Assembly: GCA_910574885.1 (NCBI GenBank)
Contig: CAJTDD010000021.1
Coordinates: forward strand, 1 to 64,000
DNA from: Lachnospiraceae bacterium
Lineage (GTDB): Bacteria > Bacillota > Clostridia > Lachnospirales > Lachnospiraceae
Direction: 5' to 3'
DNA: 64,000 bases
Shown here piece after piece: positions 43,656-51,671 of this stretch; the first letter of the stretch is position 1; the number at the start of each line of letters is the position of its first letter. Under the pieces are notes generated by a model. The model did no database searches. It was given only the letters and a program-made list of their open reading frames with translations, and had not been told where the DNA came from. Made by a program: the position numbers and the translations under genes.

Positions 43656-44894
43656 TCAGAATAGTTCCGTCATAAAACATTTCTTGTGGTAGAAGATCTT
43701 TCCAAGCTCCTCCTCTTCTTTCGAGTACACCTTCACATTAGGCATCCACCGAATATCTTCGGCGCCCTTATCGCCGCAAATTAACGCAGAAAATTCATTG
43801 ATCGGAAGTAAAAGATCTACTGCCTCTTCTATATCGGCGCTCACCTTTTCTACCTGGTTCTCCTGTCCTTCTGAAAAACGGATTTTCCACACTCCCTGAT
43901 TCTCAGGAAGAATATCGTCCTTGATTCCTATGCAAAGCTGCCCGCTCCCAAGGCATCTGCACATCTTTAGCGCCTTCTTTACATCAATAACCCTTGACAT
44001 TCCGCCATAATATTTCTCACATGATGATTTGATATCTTCACCCAAAAGTAAAGAAAGGGAGATATCGGCAGGTATTGCAAAATGAATCTTATCATAATAG
44101 GATCCAAAGGCAGATCTTATAAAAGATAGCATCTCGCTAAAAGCATCGGCGTCTAAAAACAAAAAATCATTACGGGCTTCAAACGTGGTTGTGCATTCCA
44201 TAACCACGCCGTCCGGCGTACTCTTTTTGCGGTAAATGAAAAAGCCTTTGGGGACGCCGGCTCTATCGCGATAGAGAAAAACATACCTGCGCTGCTTTAG
44301 CAAATCTTCTTTTTCCATTTGTGGACTATATTTTTCACGAATAGAGGAAAGATTATATTCCTTATAAAATTTTTCATAAACTCTCAAAAGCGGCTCTAAG
44401 CTGTCTCCCGGAAAAATCTGTGCGACGCTGCCTTCGATGCTCTTCTTGGGAAACTCCGTAAAGGGAATCGTCCAATCGCAAAGCCCATTCCCTTCCTCAA
44501 AACCAAATTTACGATAATATTGCACGCTAAACGGGTATAAGAAAGAAAATGCACATCCCTGCTCATACATATCCCGAAGCGTAAAGTTCATGCAAGTGCG
44601 GATAATTCCGTTCCTTCGGTATTCGGGCAGCGTCGCTACGCCTCCGATTCCCCCAAGCAGCATCTCTTTGCCGTCGAAGCGGCAACGGTATTTGTTATAA
44701 AGAAGGCATCCGTACAACACAGATTCGTCTTCTGAAAATACCCCGATTTTCCTGCAGTTTTCATCTGTCTCCAAATCTGTCTGAGATTTCTTTTTCTCCT
44801 CTTCATAATCAATAGATACCTCGAACGCCACTGCCTGCACAAGCTGGAAACGATGATTCTCTTCCGGCGTCATTAAACGGGTCTTCTGTTTCAT
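43656..44894 (-). CDS. GNAT acetyltransferase, Eis-like
   Basis: 412 residues. The ATG at 44892-44894 is preferred since AGGAGG lies six bases ahead of it; the ATG at 44900 abuts that site. The acetyl-CoA region 'GGVATLPEYRRNGIIRTCM' (R-x-x-G-x-I/L) sits near residue 80, followed by 'FLYPFSVQYYRKFGFE'. A second GNAT-like half and a C-terminal sterol-carrier-like part follow, as in Eis-family proteins that acetylate amines or aminoglycosides. Substrate unknown. Monocistronic by spacing. Confidence 0.85.
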   Translation of the reverse strand: MKQKTRLMTPEENHRFQLVQAVAFEVSIDYEEEKKKSQTDLETDENCRKIGVFSEDESVLYGCLLYNKYRCRFDGKEMLLGGIGGVATLPEYRRNGIIRTCMNFTLRDMYEQGCAFSFLYPFSVQYYRKFGFEEGNGLCDWTIPFTEFPKKSIEGSVAQIFPGDSLEPLLRVYEKFYKEYNLSSIREKYSPQMEKEDLLKQRRYVFLYRDRAGVPKGFFIYRKKSTPDGVVMECTTTFEARNDFLFLDADAFSEMLSFIRSAFGSYYDKIHFAIPADISLSLLLGEDIKSSCEKYYGGMSRVIDVKKALKMCRCLGSGQLCIGIKDDILPENQGVWKIRFSEGQENQVEKVSADIEEAVDLLLPINEFSALICGDKGAEDIRWMPNVKVYSKEEEELGKIFYHKKCFMTELF

Positions 44895-44935
44895 ATTCAT
44901 CCTCCTCGTATGTTCCTTATTTCAAAATCTCTGTC

Positions 44936-45766
44936 TCACTTTTTTGCAAAAACCTTTCCGCAAAGCAGCACATTCATTTCCCCGCCAAGCAGGATGCAAT
45001 ACATACAGAAGTACATCCACAGCATAATCAAAACGATGGTCGTAAGACTCCCATACATGTTGGAAAATCCCTTGAACACATCCAGGTAGATAGAAAATAC
45101 CCAGGAAATGACCATCCATCCCACAGCCGCAAACATGGCGCCCGGGAGCTGGTCGCGGAACCGTCCCCGCCGGTTCGGAAGGTAACGGTACAGCATCAGT
45201 GAAAATATCACCAGCACCGTCGGCGTAATGAATACCCGCGCCGCGATCAACTGGTCTGCCACCCTCCTAAGGAACGGGATATGTTCTGCAATGAACAGGT
45301 TCAGCGTATTACCGAATACCGATAATACCAACAGCAGTATAATGACTACGATAAACAATACGGTATAGAATGTTGCCCGGATGCGAAGCACGATATAGTT
45401 ACGCGTCTCCCTGCACCGGTAAATACAGTTAAGCCCCGACGCCATTGCAAGCACGCCCTTCCCTGCCGACCACAGGGCGACCACAATCGTGACCGGGATG
45501 ACTCCCGTGGACTGGTTATATACCTGATTCACAATAGACGTTATCAGGTTTTCCACAGACGACGGGAACACTTGGATGACGGCGGTCATTACATCCGCCT
45601 TTGTCACAGGGGTGTACTGCACCATGGTAAGCAAAAGCAAAATAATCGGAATCATGCACAGCATGAAAAAATATGCCGACTGGGCGGCATAGGCGCCTAC
45701 ATGGTCTTCATTAAAACCTGCCGTGATACCTGTGATTTTTTGATAGATATCCTTTAGTCTCTTCAT
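44936..45766 (-). CDS. YihY/BrkB family membrane protein
   Basis: 276 residues from ATG 45764-45766, which has GGGAGAG five bases before it; the frame extends back to 45883 with no better start. Six hydrophobic segments follow an N-terminal helix. Family blocks are 'HVGAYAAQSAYFFMLCMIP', 'ALWSAGKGVLAMASGLNCIY' and 'PGAMFAAVGWMVISWVFSIYL'. YihY (formerly RNase BN) proteins are inner membrane proteins of undefined transport-like role. Minus strand, between the GNAT and SpoIID-like genes. Confidence 0.9.
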   Translation of the reverse strand: MKRLKDIYQKITGITAGFNEDHVGAYAAQSAYFFMLCMIPIILLLLTMVQYTPVTKADVMTAVIQVFPSSVENLITSIVNQVYNQSTGVIPVTIVVALWSAGKGVLAMASGLNCIYRCRETRNYIVLRIRATFYTVLFIVVIILLLVLSVFGNTLNLFIAEHIPFLRRVADQLIAARVFITPTVLVIFSLMLYRYLPNRRGRFRDQLPGAMFAAVGWMVISWVFSIYLDVFKGFSNMYGSLTTIVLIMLWMYFCMYCILLGGEMNVLLCGKVFAKK

Positions 45767-45913
45767 AATACTCTCCCACATATTTGCTCTATATTTTACC
45801 CGATTTTGTATCATTTGTCTATGATTAGATTGATTCAGCAGCGTCAGAATATATGGAGGAACCATATCTGCCCGGGATATCATTATATTATATGAAAAAA
45901 ATGCAGAAATATA

Positions 45914-45941
45914 AGCCGGAGCCGCTTAACTGTCCCCGGCT
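45914..45941 (-). terminator. Hairpin at the end of the SpoIID-like gene
   Basis: On the minus strand AGCCGGGG pairs with CTCCGGCT around a 12-base loop that includes the stop codon region, followed by TATATTTCTGCATTTTTTT. A plausible intrinsic terminator with a loose T run. Confidence 0.5.
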
Positions 45942-47284
45942 TTAATCTCTACATCTTGAAAAAATAATGTCAGAATGTCTATGTAGCTCTTCCCTTTCTT
46001 CGCCATCTCATTAGCTCCGTTCTGGCTCATCCCGATTCCATGCCCGAACCCGCCGCCGGATATTATAAACGTGTCTCCCTCTTTTCTGATTGTAAAAAAT
46101 GCGCTGGGCAATAGTGCAGAGCTTGCCGCCGTCGTACCGTCCTGCTTGACGATTTCATAGCCGCTTCCCCCCAGGGCGCGGCGTATCTTATTCTCCGTAT
46201 CCACGGTCGCCGTCCCGGCGTCTCCTGCCGCACATATCTCAAGCGCCACACCTCCTGCGCCGGACTTCGTGATTTCTATATTTTGGAGCGTCCCGATATT
46301 CTTCCCGGTGTTCTGGCTCACCAGATTGGACAGCGTTCCTACGGGAATCTTCGCCTCCCAGCGATACCAGGGAAGTCCTGCTTCGTAGTCTCCTTCTTCA
46401 TCCTTTACCTCCACAGACTGTAGATACTGGTTCCCCTCATTGCTTTCTGTCCCCCATGCCTCCAAGCCCGCCGTCTTTCCGCAGGAGGTGGAATAATAGT
46501 AGGTAGTCACAATCTGCCCCTGATAGCGCACCACCTGCCCCTGGGTTTCCATGACTGCCCGGTTCGTGGACTCCTGTGCCTGGGAATTGCCGTATACCTG
46601 ATAATCCGTGCTGTCGTTCACATGCGCCTCATATTCCGGATAACCGTAACTCTGCATCTGTTGGTAGGCATAGCTTCTGGCGCACACCGCCTGTGCTTTC
46701 AATGCCTCAATCTCATAAGAGGCAGGCATTTCGCTTGGCACTACCTTGCAAAGGTAAGTCTCCAGCGGAAGTTCATTGATGATTACGATTCCCTCTGCCG
46801 TTGTACGAAGCTCCAGAGTTCCGGCATAGGAAGGCGTCCCGTAACCCCTTTCGATGCTGTTCAGGACAATCTCTCCCCCGTCCTTTGCGCTGATTCTTAT
46901 ATTGCCTCCCTGAAACCTTGGGTCGTCAGGTGCAAACGCTGCCTGCTCACCTGCCGCCGCTTCCTGAACTTCTTCCCCGAAGGCGATGGAAAGCCCGCCG
47001 CCTGCGGATACCGATACGCTGGGATGCACGATATTCAAGTATCCGTTGGTCATGAGCAGTACCCGGATATTCGGGTTGTCTACCACGATTTGCCATTTTT
47101 CCTCCTGAGGCGTTTCTTCTTCCTTTTTTACTTTTTCCTTCTCTCCCGGCGTGCCGTCTTCCCGGTGTGTAAGCGCCGCCTGCAAGCCTCCGATTATAAA
47201 AAGGCAGAGCAGAATCAGCATTCCGTACCAGAATGGGGCGGAGAATCTCAGCGGGAAACGCCTGCGTCTGTTATATCTCTTCAC
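45926..47284 (-). CDS. SpoIID/LytB-domain protein
   Basis: 452 residues. One N-terminal membrane segment ('YGMLILLCLFIIGGLQA') follows a basic start, so it is anchored with the bulk outside the cytoplasm. The SpoIID core is 'GIVIINELPLETYLCKVVPSEM', 'EALKAQAVCARSYA', 'YYYSTSCGKTAGLEAWG' and 'GFGHGIGMSQNGANEMAKKG'. SpoIID is a lytic transglycosylase that thins peptidoglycan during engulfment; LytB relatives modify autolysins. The conserved ExxP Glu is present in 'PSEMPASYEIEALKAQA'. It implies a spore-forming ancestry. It could be SpoIID itself or a paralogue. Confidence 0.9.
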   Translation of the reverse strand: MKRYNRRRRFPLRFSAPFWYGMLILLCLFIIGGLQAALTHREDGTPGEKEKVKKEEETPQEEKWQIVVDNPNIRVLLMTNGYLNIVHPSVSVSAGGGLSIAFGEEVQEAAAGEQAAFAPDDPRFQGGNIRISAKDGGEIVLNSIERGYGTPSYAGTLELRTTAEGIVIINELPLETYLCKVVPSEMPASYEIEALKAQAVCARSYAYQQMQSYGYPEYEAHVNDSTDYQVYGNSQAQESTNRAVMETQGQVVRYQGQIVTTYYYSTSCGKTAGLEAWGTESNEGNQYLQSVEVKDEEGDYEAGLPWYRWEAKIPVGTLSNLVSQNTGKNIGTLQNIEITKSGAGGVALEICAAGDAGTATVDTENKIRRALGGSGYEIVKQDGTTAASSALLPSAFFTIRKEGDTFIISGGGFGHGIGMSQNGANEMAKKGKSYIDILTLFFQDVEIKAGDS

Positions 47285-47574
47285 CTAACCTGTAACCCCT
47301 TGTCCAAATACTCTTTTCTCAATGTATGCCTTGATTTTGGAAATATTACCTCAAATATCAACTTCTATATAATACCATCTCATCTTGGAAACTGCTATAC
47401 CTTATCGTACATTAGTCCATCCGCCCCGCAAGAGGCATGTATTACGTTGTTCCCTTTGGGTATAGGCAAACGGGAAAATTTGTCGAAAATTGATGATTTG
47501 TAATGCTGGAATTTTAATCGGTTACATTTTATAATATATGGAAGAAATTTTAATAATTATTTATAGAATTAGGG
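47285..47574. other. Intergenic region between divergent SpoIID-like and NYN genes
   Basis: About 290 AT-rich bases. I see no gene, repeat or RNA here and no convincing promoter for the SpoIID-like gene. Its ribosome binding site AGGTGAAGAG is next to the start. Confidence 0.5.
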
Positions 47575-47603
47575 TTGATTTTTTACCGCTAAGGACATAT
47601 TAT
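47575..47603 (+). promoter_or_regulatory. Promoter of the NYN-domain gene
   Basis: TTGATT (47575-47580), 17-base spacer, TATTAT (47598-47603). It would yield a leader of about 105 bases that contains the next feature. Confidence 0.6.
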
Positions 47604-47641
47604 ATATGAAAGATGTAACAAAAGTTACATGAAAATAAAGT

Positions 47642-47704
47642 ATATCCCTAGCAGTAATCCTCCCACTATAAGGGAAGCGATAAACCTAGGGATATTTTTA
47701 TTTT
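47642..47704 (+). terminator. Leader attenuator-like hairpin before the NYN gene
   Basis: ATATCCCTAG (47642-47651) pairs with CTAGGGATAT (47686-47695), and a run of TTTTATTTT follows at once. It sits between promoter and ribosome binding site (AGGAGG, 47707-47712), so transcripts must pass a terminator-type structure to reach the gene. Confidence 0.6.
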
Positions 47705-47716
47705 CAGGAGGTACAT

Positions 47717-48373
47717 ATGATCCGTACTGCGATCTTAGTCGATGGCGCATTTTACAGACGGCGTTCGTATTATATTTACGGTGACAAAGAACCGTCTGAA
47801 CGTGCAGACGAACTTGAATGGTATTGCAAACGACATATACGCGAAGAAAAAGCTGACCAATGTTCCTTATACCGGGTCTTTTACTATGATTGTCCGCCGA
47901 TGGATAAAAAGGTGTACCATCCTTTACTCAAAAGGCAAATTGATTTTGGAAAAACTAACGATTATACTTGGGCTAATATTTTTTTCAAAGAATTAACACA
48001 CCGACGGAAATTTGCCCTCCGGCTTGGTCGCCTTGCGGAAGAACAGGCTCATTTCAACCTGCGTCCGGAAGCTACAAAAAAACTAATGAATGGTTCGCTT
48101 AAAATTGAAGACTTGACGGAAAAGCATTTTCTCTTAGATGTAAAGCAGAAAGGTGTGGATATGCGTATTGCGATTGATATCTCTTCTCTGGCATTCAAAA
48201 AACAGGTTGACCGGATTATTCTGATATCCGGCGACAGCGACTTTGTCCCTGCTTCAAAGCAAGCAAGAAGGGAAGGCATTGACTTTATCCTTGACCCTAT
48301 GCGTTCACCGATTAAAGAGGATCTGTTTGAGCATATAGACGGAATGCGGACGAAAGCCAGTAAACTGAACTAA
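47717..48373 (+). CDS. NYN-domain (PIN-like) protein
   Basis: 218 residues. 'RTAILVDGAFYRRRSYYIYG' at the start and 'DRIILISGDSDFVPASKQARREGI' near residue 170 are the acidic motifs of the NYN/DUF88 (LabA-like) domain, a PIN-fold nuclease group thought to act on RNA. 'DMRIAIDISSLA' adds the central Asp. AGGAGG lies four bases before the ATG. A perfect palindromic terminator follows. It stands alone on the plus strand; the target is unknown. Confidence 0.9.
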   Translation: MIRTAILVDGAFYRRRSYYIYGDKEPSERADELEWYCKRHIREEKADQCSLYRVFYYDCPPMDKKVYHPLLKRQIDFGKTNDYTWANIFFKELTHRRKFALRLGRLAEEQAHFNLRPEATKKLMNGSLKIEDLTEKHFLLDVKQKGVDMRIAIDISSLAFKKQVDRIILISGDSDFVPASKQARREGIDFILDPMRSPIKEDLFEHIDGMRTKASKLN

Positions 48374-48382
48374 TACACATAA

Positions 48383-48410
48383 CATAAAGGCGGCATATGC
48401 CGCCTTTATG
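48383..48410 (+). terminator. Palindromic terminator after the NYN gene
   Basis: CATAAAGGCGGCAT (48383-48396) and ATGCCGCCTTTATG (48397-48410) are exact reverse complements. It lies between convergent genes (NYN and tmRNA) and could serve both strands. Confidence 0.8.
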
Positions 48411-48484
48411 TTCGCAAGTATAATAGACAAAACTTGTTACTATATAACAATGTCATATACCGAGTTCGTCTTAATGCGTTTGAG

Positions 48485-48832
48485 TGGACCTGGCGGGAGT
48501 TGAACCCGCGTCCGAAAACCCATCCACCAGAGCATCTCCCATCACAGTCATTAATTTGACATTCCCTCTGCCGGACGCCTAATGACAGGCTTCTGGTTTC
48601 AGTAGCTTCATACGTTCTTCCATTCCCTCAAAGCTTTGGAAACGAAGTGCTCCGCCTCATTGAAGCCGGCATCTCAGGCAGCGGATGACCTAAGGCCGAC
48701 TGCCGCTTAATTAAGCAGCGTACGCTAATTCTCTATTGTCTGCGTTTATATTTAGTTGGAACTTTTAACGTAGTGTCCCGCTACGGATGGCTTCTCCAAC
48801 TTCCAGACCTCCGTCGAAACCAGTACAAGCCC
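48485..48832 (-). ncRNA. ssrA: tmRNA (trans-translation RNA)
   Basis: The minus-strand 5' end GGGCTTG (48826-48832) pairs with CAGGTCC at the 3' end (48486-48492) as an acceptor stem that includes the G3-U70 pair used by alanyl-tRNA synthetase. The discriminator A is at 48485; CCA is not encoded. The T arm GCGGGTTCAACTCCCGC and the 5' TGGTTTCGACGG block are typical. The tag frame reads ...ADNRELAYAA then TAA. It rescues stalled ribosomes and marks the product for proteolysis. Confidence 0.95.
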
Positions 48833-48926
48833 GAAACTGAAATACTGGCATGCCTTTTCTATAAGCATACTCTATTATAAGAACAAACATTCCCTTTTGT
48901 CAAGTATTTTTTTGTAAAGTTCAAGT

Positions 48927-49148
48927 TCATAAAGTTCTGAAGTTTGAAATGACCATATCTATTTCCAACGGCAAACTCCCGACTTTCCATGCGCTGCCAA
49001 AGCAATAATCATTCTTATCATCCTTAAATTCCATTTTAATCGCCGATACATATCCTGGATGCCATTGGATATGAGCCGGCTTATCTGAAGATATTGGATT
49101 TTCTGTCTGCTCTTCCGTAATTATAAGCTCGTTTGCCATCTTCCTCAT
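48927..49148 (-). pseudogene. Truncated PD-(D/E)XK-nuclease-like family gene
   Basis: 73 residues. 'HIQWHPGYVSAIKMEFKDD' and 'SLPLEIDMVI' resemble the N-terminus of a protein family common in Lachnospiraceae that goes on with a nuclease-type 'KxIDVxIIKK...' core. Here the frame stops a few residues after 'IDMVISNF', so only the first strand region remains. Probably a remnant, or a very short derived gene. The family identification is from memory of the pattern. Confidence 0.5.
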
Positions 49149-49234
49149 CTGACCTTACATTATGAAAGTACCATAAAAAAACAAATTATCAACCTATGAA
49201 AAAAAGAAAGGATTCTCATGCCAAGACATTTTTA

Positions 49235-49243
49235 TGATATAAT
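49235..49243 (+). promoter_or_regulatory. Extended -10 promoter of the two-component operon
   Basis: TGATATAAT, that is TGn plus a perfect TATAAT at 49238-49243. No good -35 hexamer is visible. It lies about 45 bases before the response regulator start. Confidence 0.6.
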
Positions 49244-49287
49244 AAGGCACAGCCCATTTAATCAGAAACACGATTGCGAGGTATACT

Positions 49288-49959
49288 ATGAAAAAAATAT
49301 TAATGATAGAAGACGACACCGACCTGCAGGAAGGACTTTCCTTCTCCCTTAGGCTGGACCGCTATGAAACTGCATGCGCCTCCACATGCAGGGAAGGACT
49401 TTCTTTCCTAAACACAGGACACTTCGACCTGATCCTTTTAGACTGTAACCTCCCCGACGGCAACGGTTTCGACCTCTGCTCCCAAATCCGCACATTCAGC
49501 CAGATTCCCATCCTCATGCTGACTGCCCGGGAAACGGAGATGGACGAGGTAAAAGCCCTGGAACTAGGCGTAGACGATTATATGCGCAAACCCTTCTCCC
49601 TTGCAGTTCTCAAAGCAAGGATCAAAAAACTCCTGCAGCACGCCGAATCTCCCAGGCTCCTTGTCTCCAACGGTATCACCATAGATAAAGGAACCTGCAC
49701 CGTAACCCGGGGAACGGCCGAAATCATTTTCAGCCAGACCGAATACCGTCTGCTTTTGTATCTGGTCGAAAACAAGAACCGCGTCCTGTCCAAAGACCAG
49801 ATTTTAGAACACATCTGGGACAGCGGCGGCAAATTTGTAGACGACAATACCGTATCCGTCAATATCCGCCGTCTGCGCACGAAAATCGAAGAGGATGCCT
49901 CCAATCCCCGGTTCCTTAGAACCGTATACGGATTAGGCTACCTCTGGAAAGAGGAATAA
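49288..49959 (+). CDS. OmpR/PhoB-family response regulator
   Basis: 223 residues. Receiver domain 'KILMIEDDTDLQEGL' with phospho-acceptor Asp in 'FDLILLDCNLPDG', and 'DYMRKPFSLAVL' with the conserved Lys. The winged-helix output domain holds 'LSKDQILEHIWDSGG' and 'VNIRRLRTKIEED'. Followed after two bases by the histidine kinase. Together with the ABC transporter genes it forms a BceRS-AB-like module that usually senses and counters antimicrobial peptides. Confidence 0.95.
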   Translation: MKKILMIEDDTDLQEGLSFSLRLDRYETACASTCREGLSFLNTGHFDLILLDCNLPDGNGFDLCSQIRTFSQIPILMLTARETEMDEVKALELGVDDYMRKPFSLAVLKARIKKLLQHAESPRLLVSNGITIDKGTCTVTRGTAEIIFSQTEYRLLLYLVENKNRVLSKDQILEHIWDSGGKFVDDNTVSVNIRRLRTKIEEDASNPRFLRTVYGLGYLWKEE

Positions 49960-49961
49960 CG

Positions 49962-50894
49962 ATGACAGATCAACTCCCAACCTGGCTAACCGCCTGGCTC
50001 CTGCCTTTGTCCCTGACGCTGGCCCTGTTTGCAGGATACCTGATTTTCCGTAACCGAAAACAATACCGGGAAATTGACCGGATGCTGGACGCCGTCCTCA
50101 CCCGCCAGCCAATTAAGCGCTCCGATTTACAGGAAGGAGGGCTCTCCGCCCTTGCAGGGAAATCCAAACGAATCCAAGAACATTTACTGCTGGAAATCGA
50201 ACAGGCAGAGCAGGAAAAAGAACAGGTGAAGCAATTAATCGCCAACATGTCTCATCAGCTCAAGACGCCCCTTGCCAATGTCATGATGTACGAAGAACTG
50301 CTTGTCAATCCTGCGGTGTCTCCGGAACAACAGGCGCATTTCCTTGAGAAAATGCATGCACAGACCGCCAAAATTGACTGGATTCTAAAATCCCTGTTCA
50401 AAATGGCAAAACTGGAGCAGAACGCGATTGATTTTGAAATCGCGCCGCTCCCCATCCACGACACCCTCATGGACGCCCTTAATACCATTTATACAAAAGC
50501 CAAGCAAAAACAGATTCAGATTGAGCTGGAAACCAAGAAAAACCCCGTCCTCCTTCATAACCGCCAATGGACTGCCGAAGTATTTGCCAACCTTCTGGAA
50601 AATGCAGTCAAATACACCGATGCCGGCGGGAAGATAAGGATTACGATACAATCTCTGGAAATGTACACGCAAATTTCCTTCTCCGACACCGGCATCGGCA
50701 TCGACCCTTCCGAATATCAGGCAATCTTCCGACGTTTCTACCGGAGCAAACAGGTAGAAAATATCGAAGGCTCCGGCATCGGGCTTTATCTGTCTAAAAT
50801 GATTCTGGAAAAAGAATTGGGTTATCTGACAGTGGAATCGCAGGCAGGGAAGGGGAGCTGTTTTACCGTGTTCTTACAAAACCGTAAGAATTGA
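49962..50894 (+). CDS. Sensor histidine kinase
   Basis: 310 residues with only one clear N-terminal hydrophobic stretch ('WLLPLSLTLALFAGYLIF') and no extracellular sensor domain, so it may sense through the partner transporter. HisKA box 'LIANMSHQLKTPLANVMMY' carries the phospho-accepting His. ATPase motifs follow: 'VFANLLENAVKYTDAGG' (N box), 'FSDTGIGIDPSEY' (G1) and 'GSGIGLYLSKMIL' (G2). Two bases from the response regulator gene. Confidence 0.95.
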   Translation: MTDQLPTWLTAWLLPLSLTLALFAGYLIFRNRKQYREIDRMLDAVLTRQPIKRSDLQEGGLSALAGKSKRIQEHLLLEIEQAEQEKEQVKQLIANMSHQLKTPLANVMMYEELLVNPAVSPEQQAHFLEKMHAQTAKIDWILKSLFKMAKLEQNAIDFEIAPLPIHDTLMDALNTIYTKAKQKQIQIELETKKNPVLLHNRQWTAEVFANLLENAVKYTDAGGKIRITIQSLEMYTQISFSDTGIGIDPSEYQAIFRRFYRSKQVENIEGSGIGLYLSKMILEKELGYLTVESQAGKGSCFTVFLQNRKN

Positions 50895-50910
50895 CCTACA
50901 TTTTTGTAGG
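50895..50910. promoter_or_regulatory. Palindromic operator before the ABC transporter genes
   Basis: CCTACA-TTTT-TGTAGG, a perfect 6-4-6 palindrome directly after the kinase stop codon and about 70 bases before the ATPase gene. A likely binding site for the response regulator encoded upstream. Confidence 0.5.
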
Positions 50911-50981
50911 ATGGCTGTAAGCTGCGTACCGTAAACTGAACGTTATAAGAACGAATATACAGCAACAGAAAGGAGCCAGCC

Positions 50982-51671
50982 ATGAACATTTTAGAAGTAA
51001 CACAGCTTGAGAAAGTATACGGAACCGGCATAAACCAGGTACACGCCCTCAAAGGCGTCACCTTTACCGTAAGCCAGGGGGAATTTATCGCCATAGTCGG
51101 AACCTCCGGTTCCGGGAAAAGCACCCTGATGAACCTGATTGGAGGTCTTGATACTCCCACAACAGGCTCTATCCGAATCCGGAAGCACGATATCGCCGCC
51201 CTTACCAGAAACGAACTGACCATCTTCCGACGGCGCAACATTGGGTTCGTATTCCAGAACTACAGCCTGATGCCTGTCCTGAACGTCTACGACAACGTCG
51301 CCCTGCCTGTCACCTTCGACAAAGGACGGCATATCGACCACACCTTTATCGAAGAACTTTTAAAGGAACTGGGACTCTGGGAAAAACGCAGGAAATATCC
51401 CAGGGAGTTATCCGGCGGCCAGCAGCAGCGTGTGGCGCTTGCCCGTGCGCTGGCGAACAAACCCGCCCTTCTCCTTGCCGACGAGCCTACCGGCAATCTG
51501 GATTCCCGCACTACGGCAGAGGTCATGGGGCTTCTCCGCATGAGCGCGCAGAAATTCCACCAGACCATCCTTATGGTCACGCACAACGAATTGATTGCCC
51601 AATCCTGCGACAGAATCATTGCCATTGAAGACGGGCAGATTCTTGGAAAGGGCGGTGATGGCCTTGACTAA
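50982..51671 (+). CDS. ABC transporter ATPase (MacB/LolD/BceA type)
   Basis: 229 residues. Walker A 'GTSGSGKSTLMNLIGG', signature 'LSGGQQQRVALARAL', Walker B 'ALLLADEPTGNLD', and H-loop 'ILMVTHNE'. Q-loop in 'FVFQNYSLMPVLNVYDNV'. This group pairs with FtsX-type permeases. AAAGGAG precedes the ATG. The permease gene begins within its last 14 bases, so the subunits are translated together. Confidence 0.95.
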   Translation: MNILEVTQLEKVYGTGINQVHALKGVTFTVSQGEFIAIVGTSGSGKSTLMNLIGGLDTPTTGSIRIRKHDIAALTRNELTIFRRRNIGFVFQNYSLMPVLNVYDNVALPVTFDKGRHIDHTFIEELLKELGLWEKRRKYPRELSGGQQQRVALARALANKPALLLADEPTGNLDSRTTAEVMGLLRMSAQKFHQTILMVTHNELIAQSCDRIIAIEDGQILGKGGDGLD

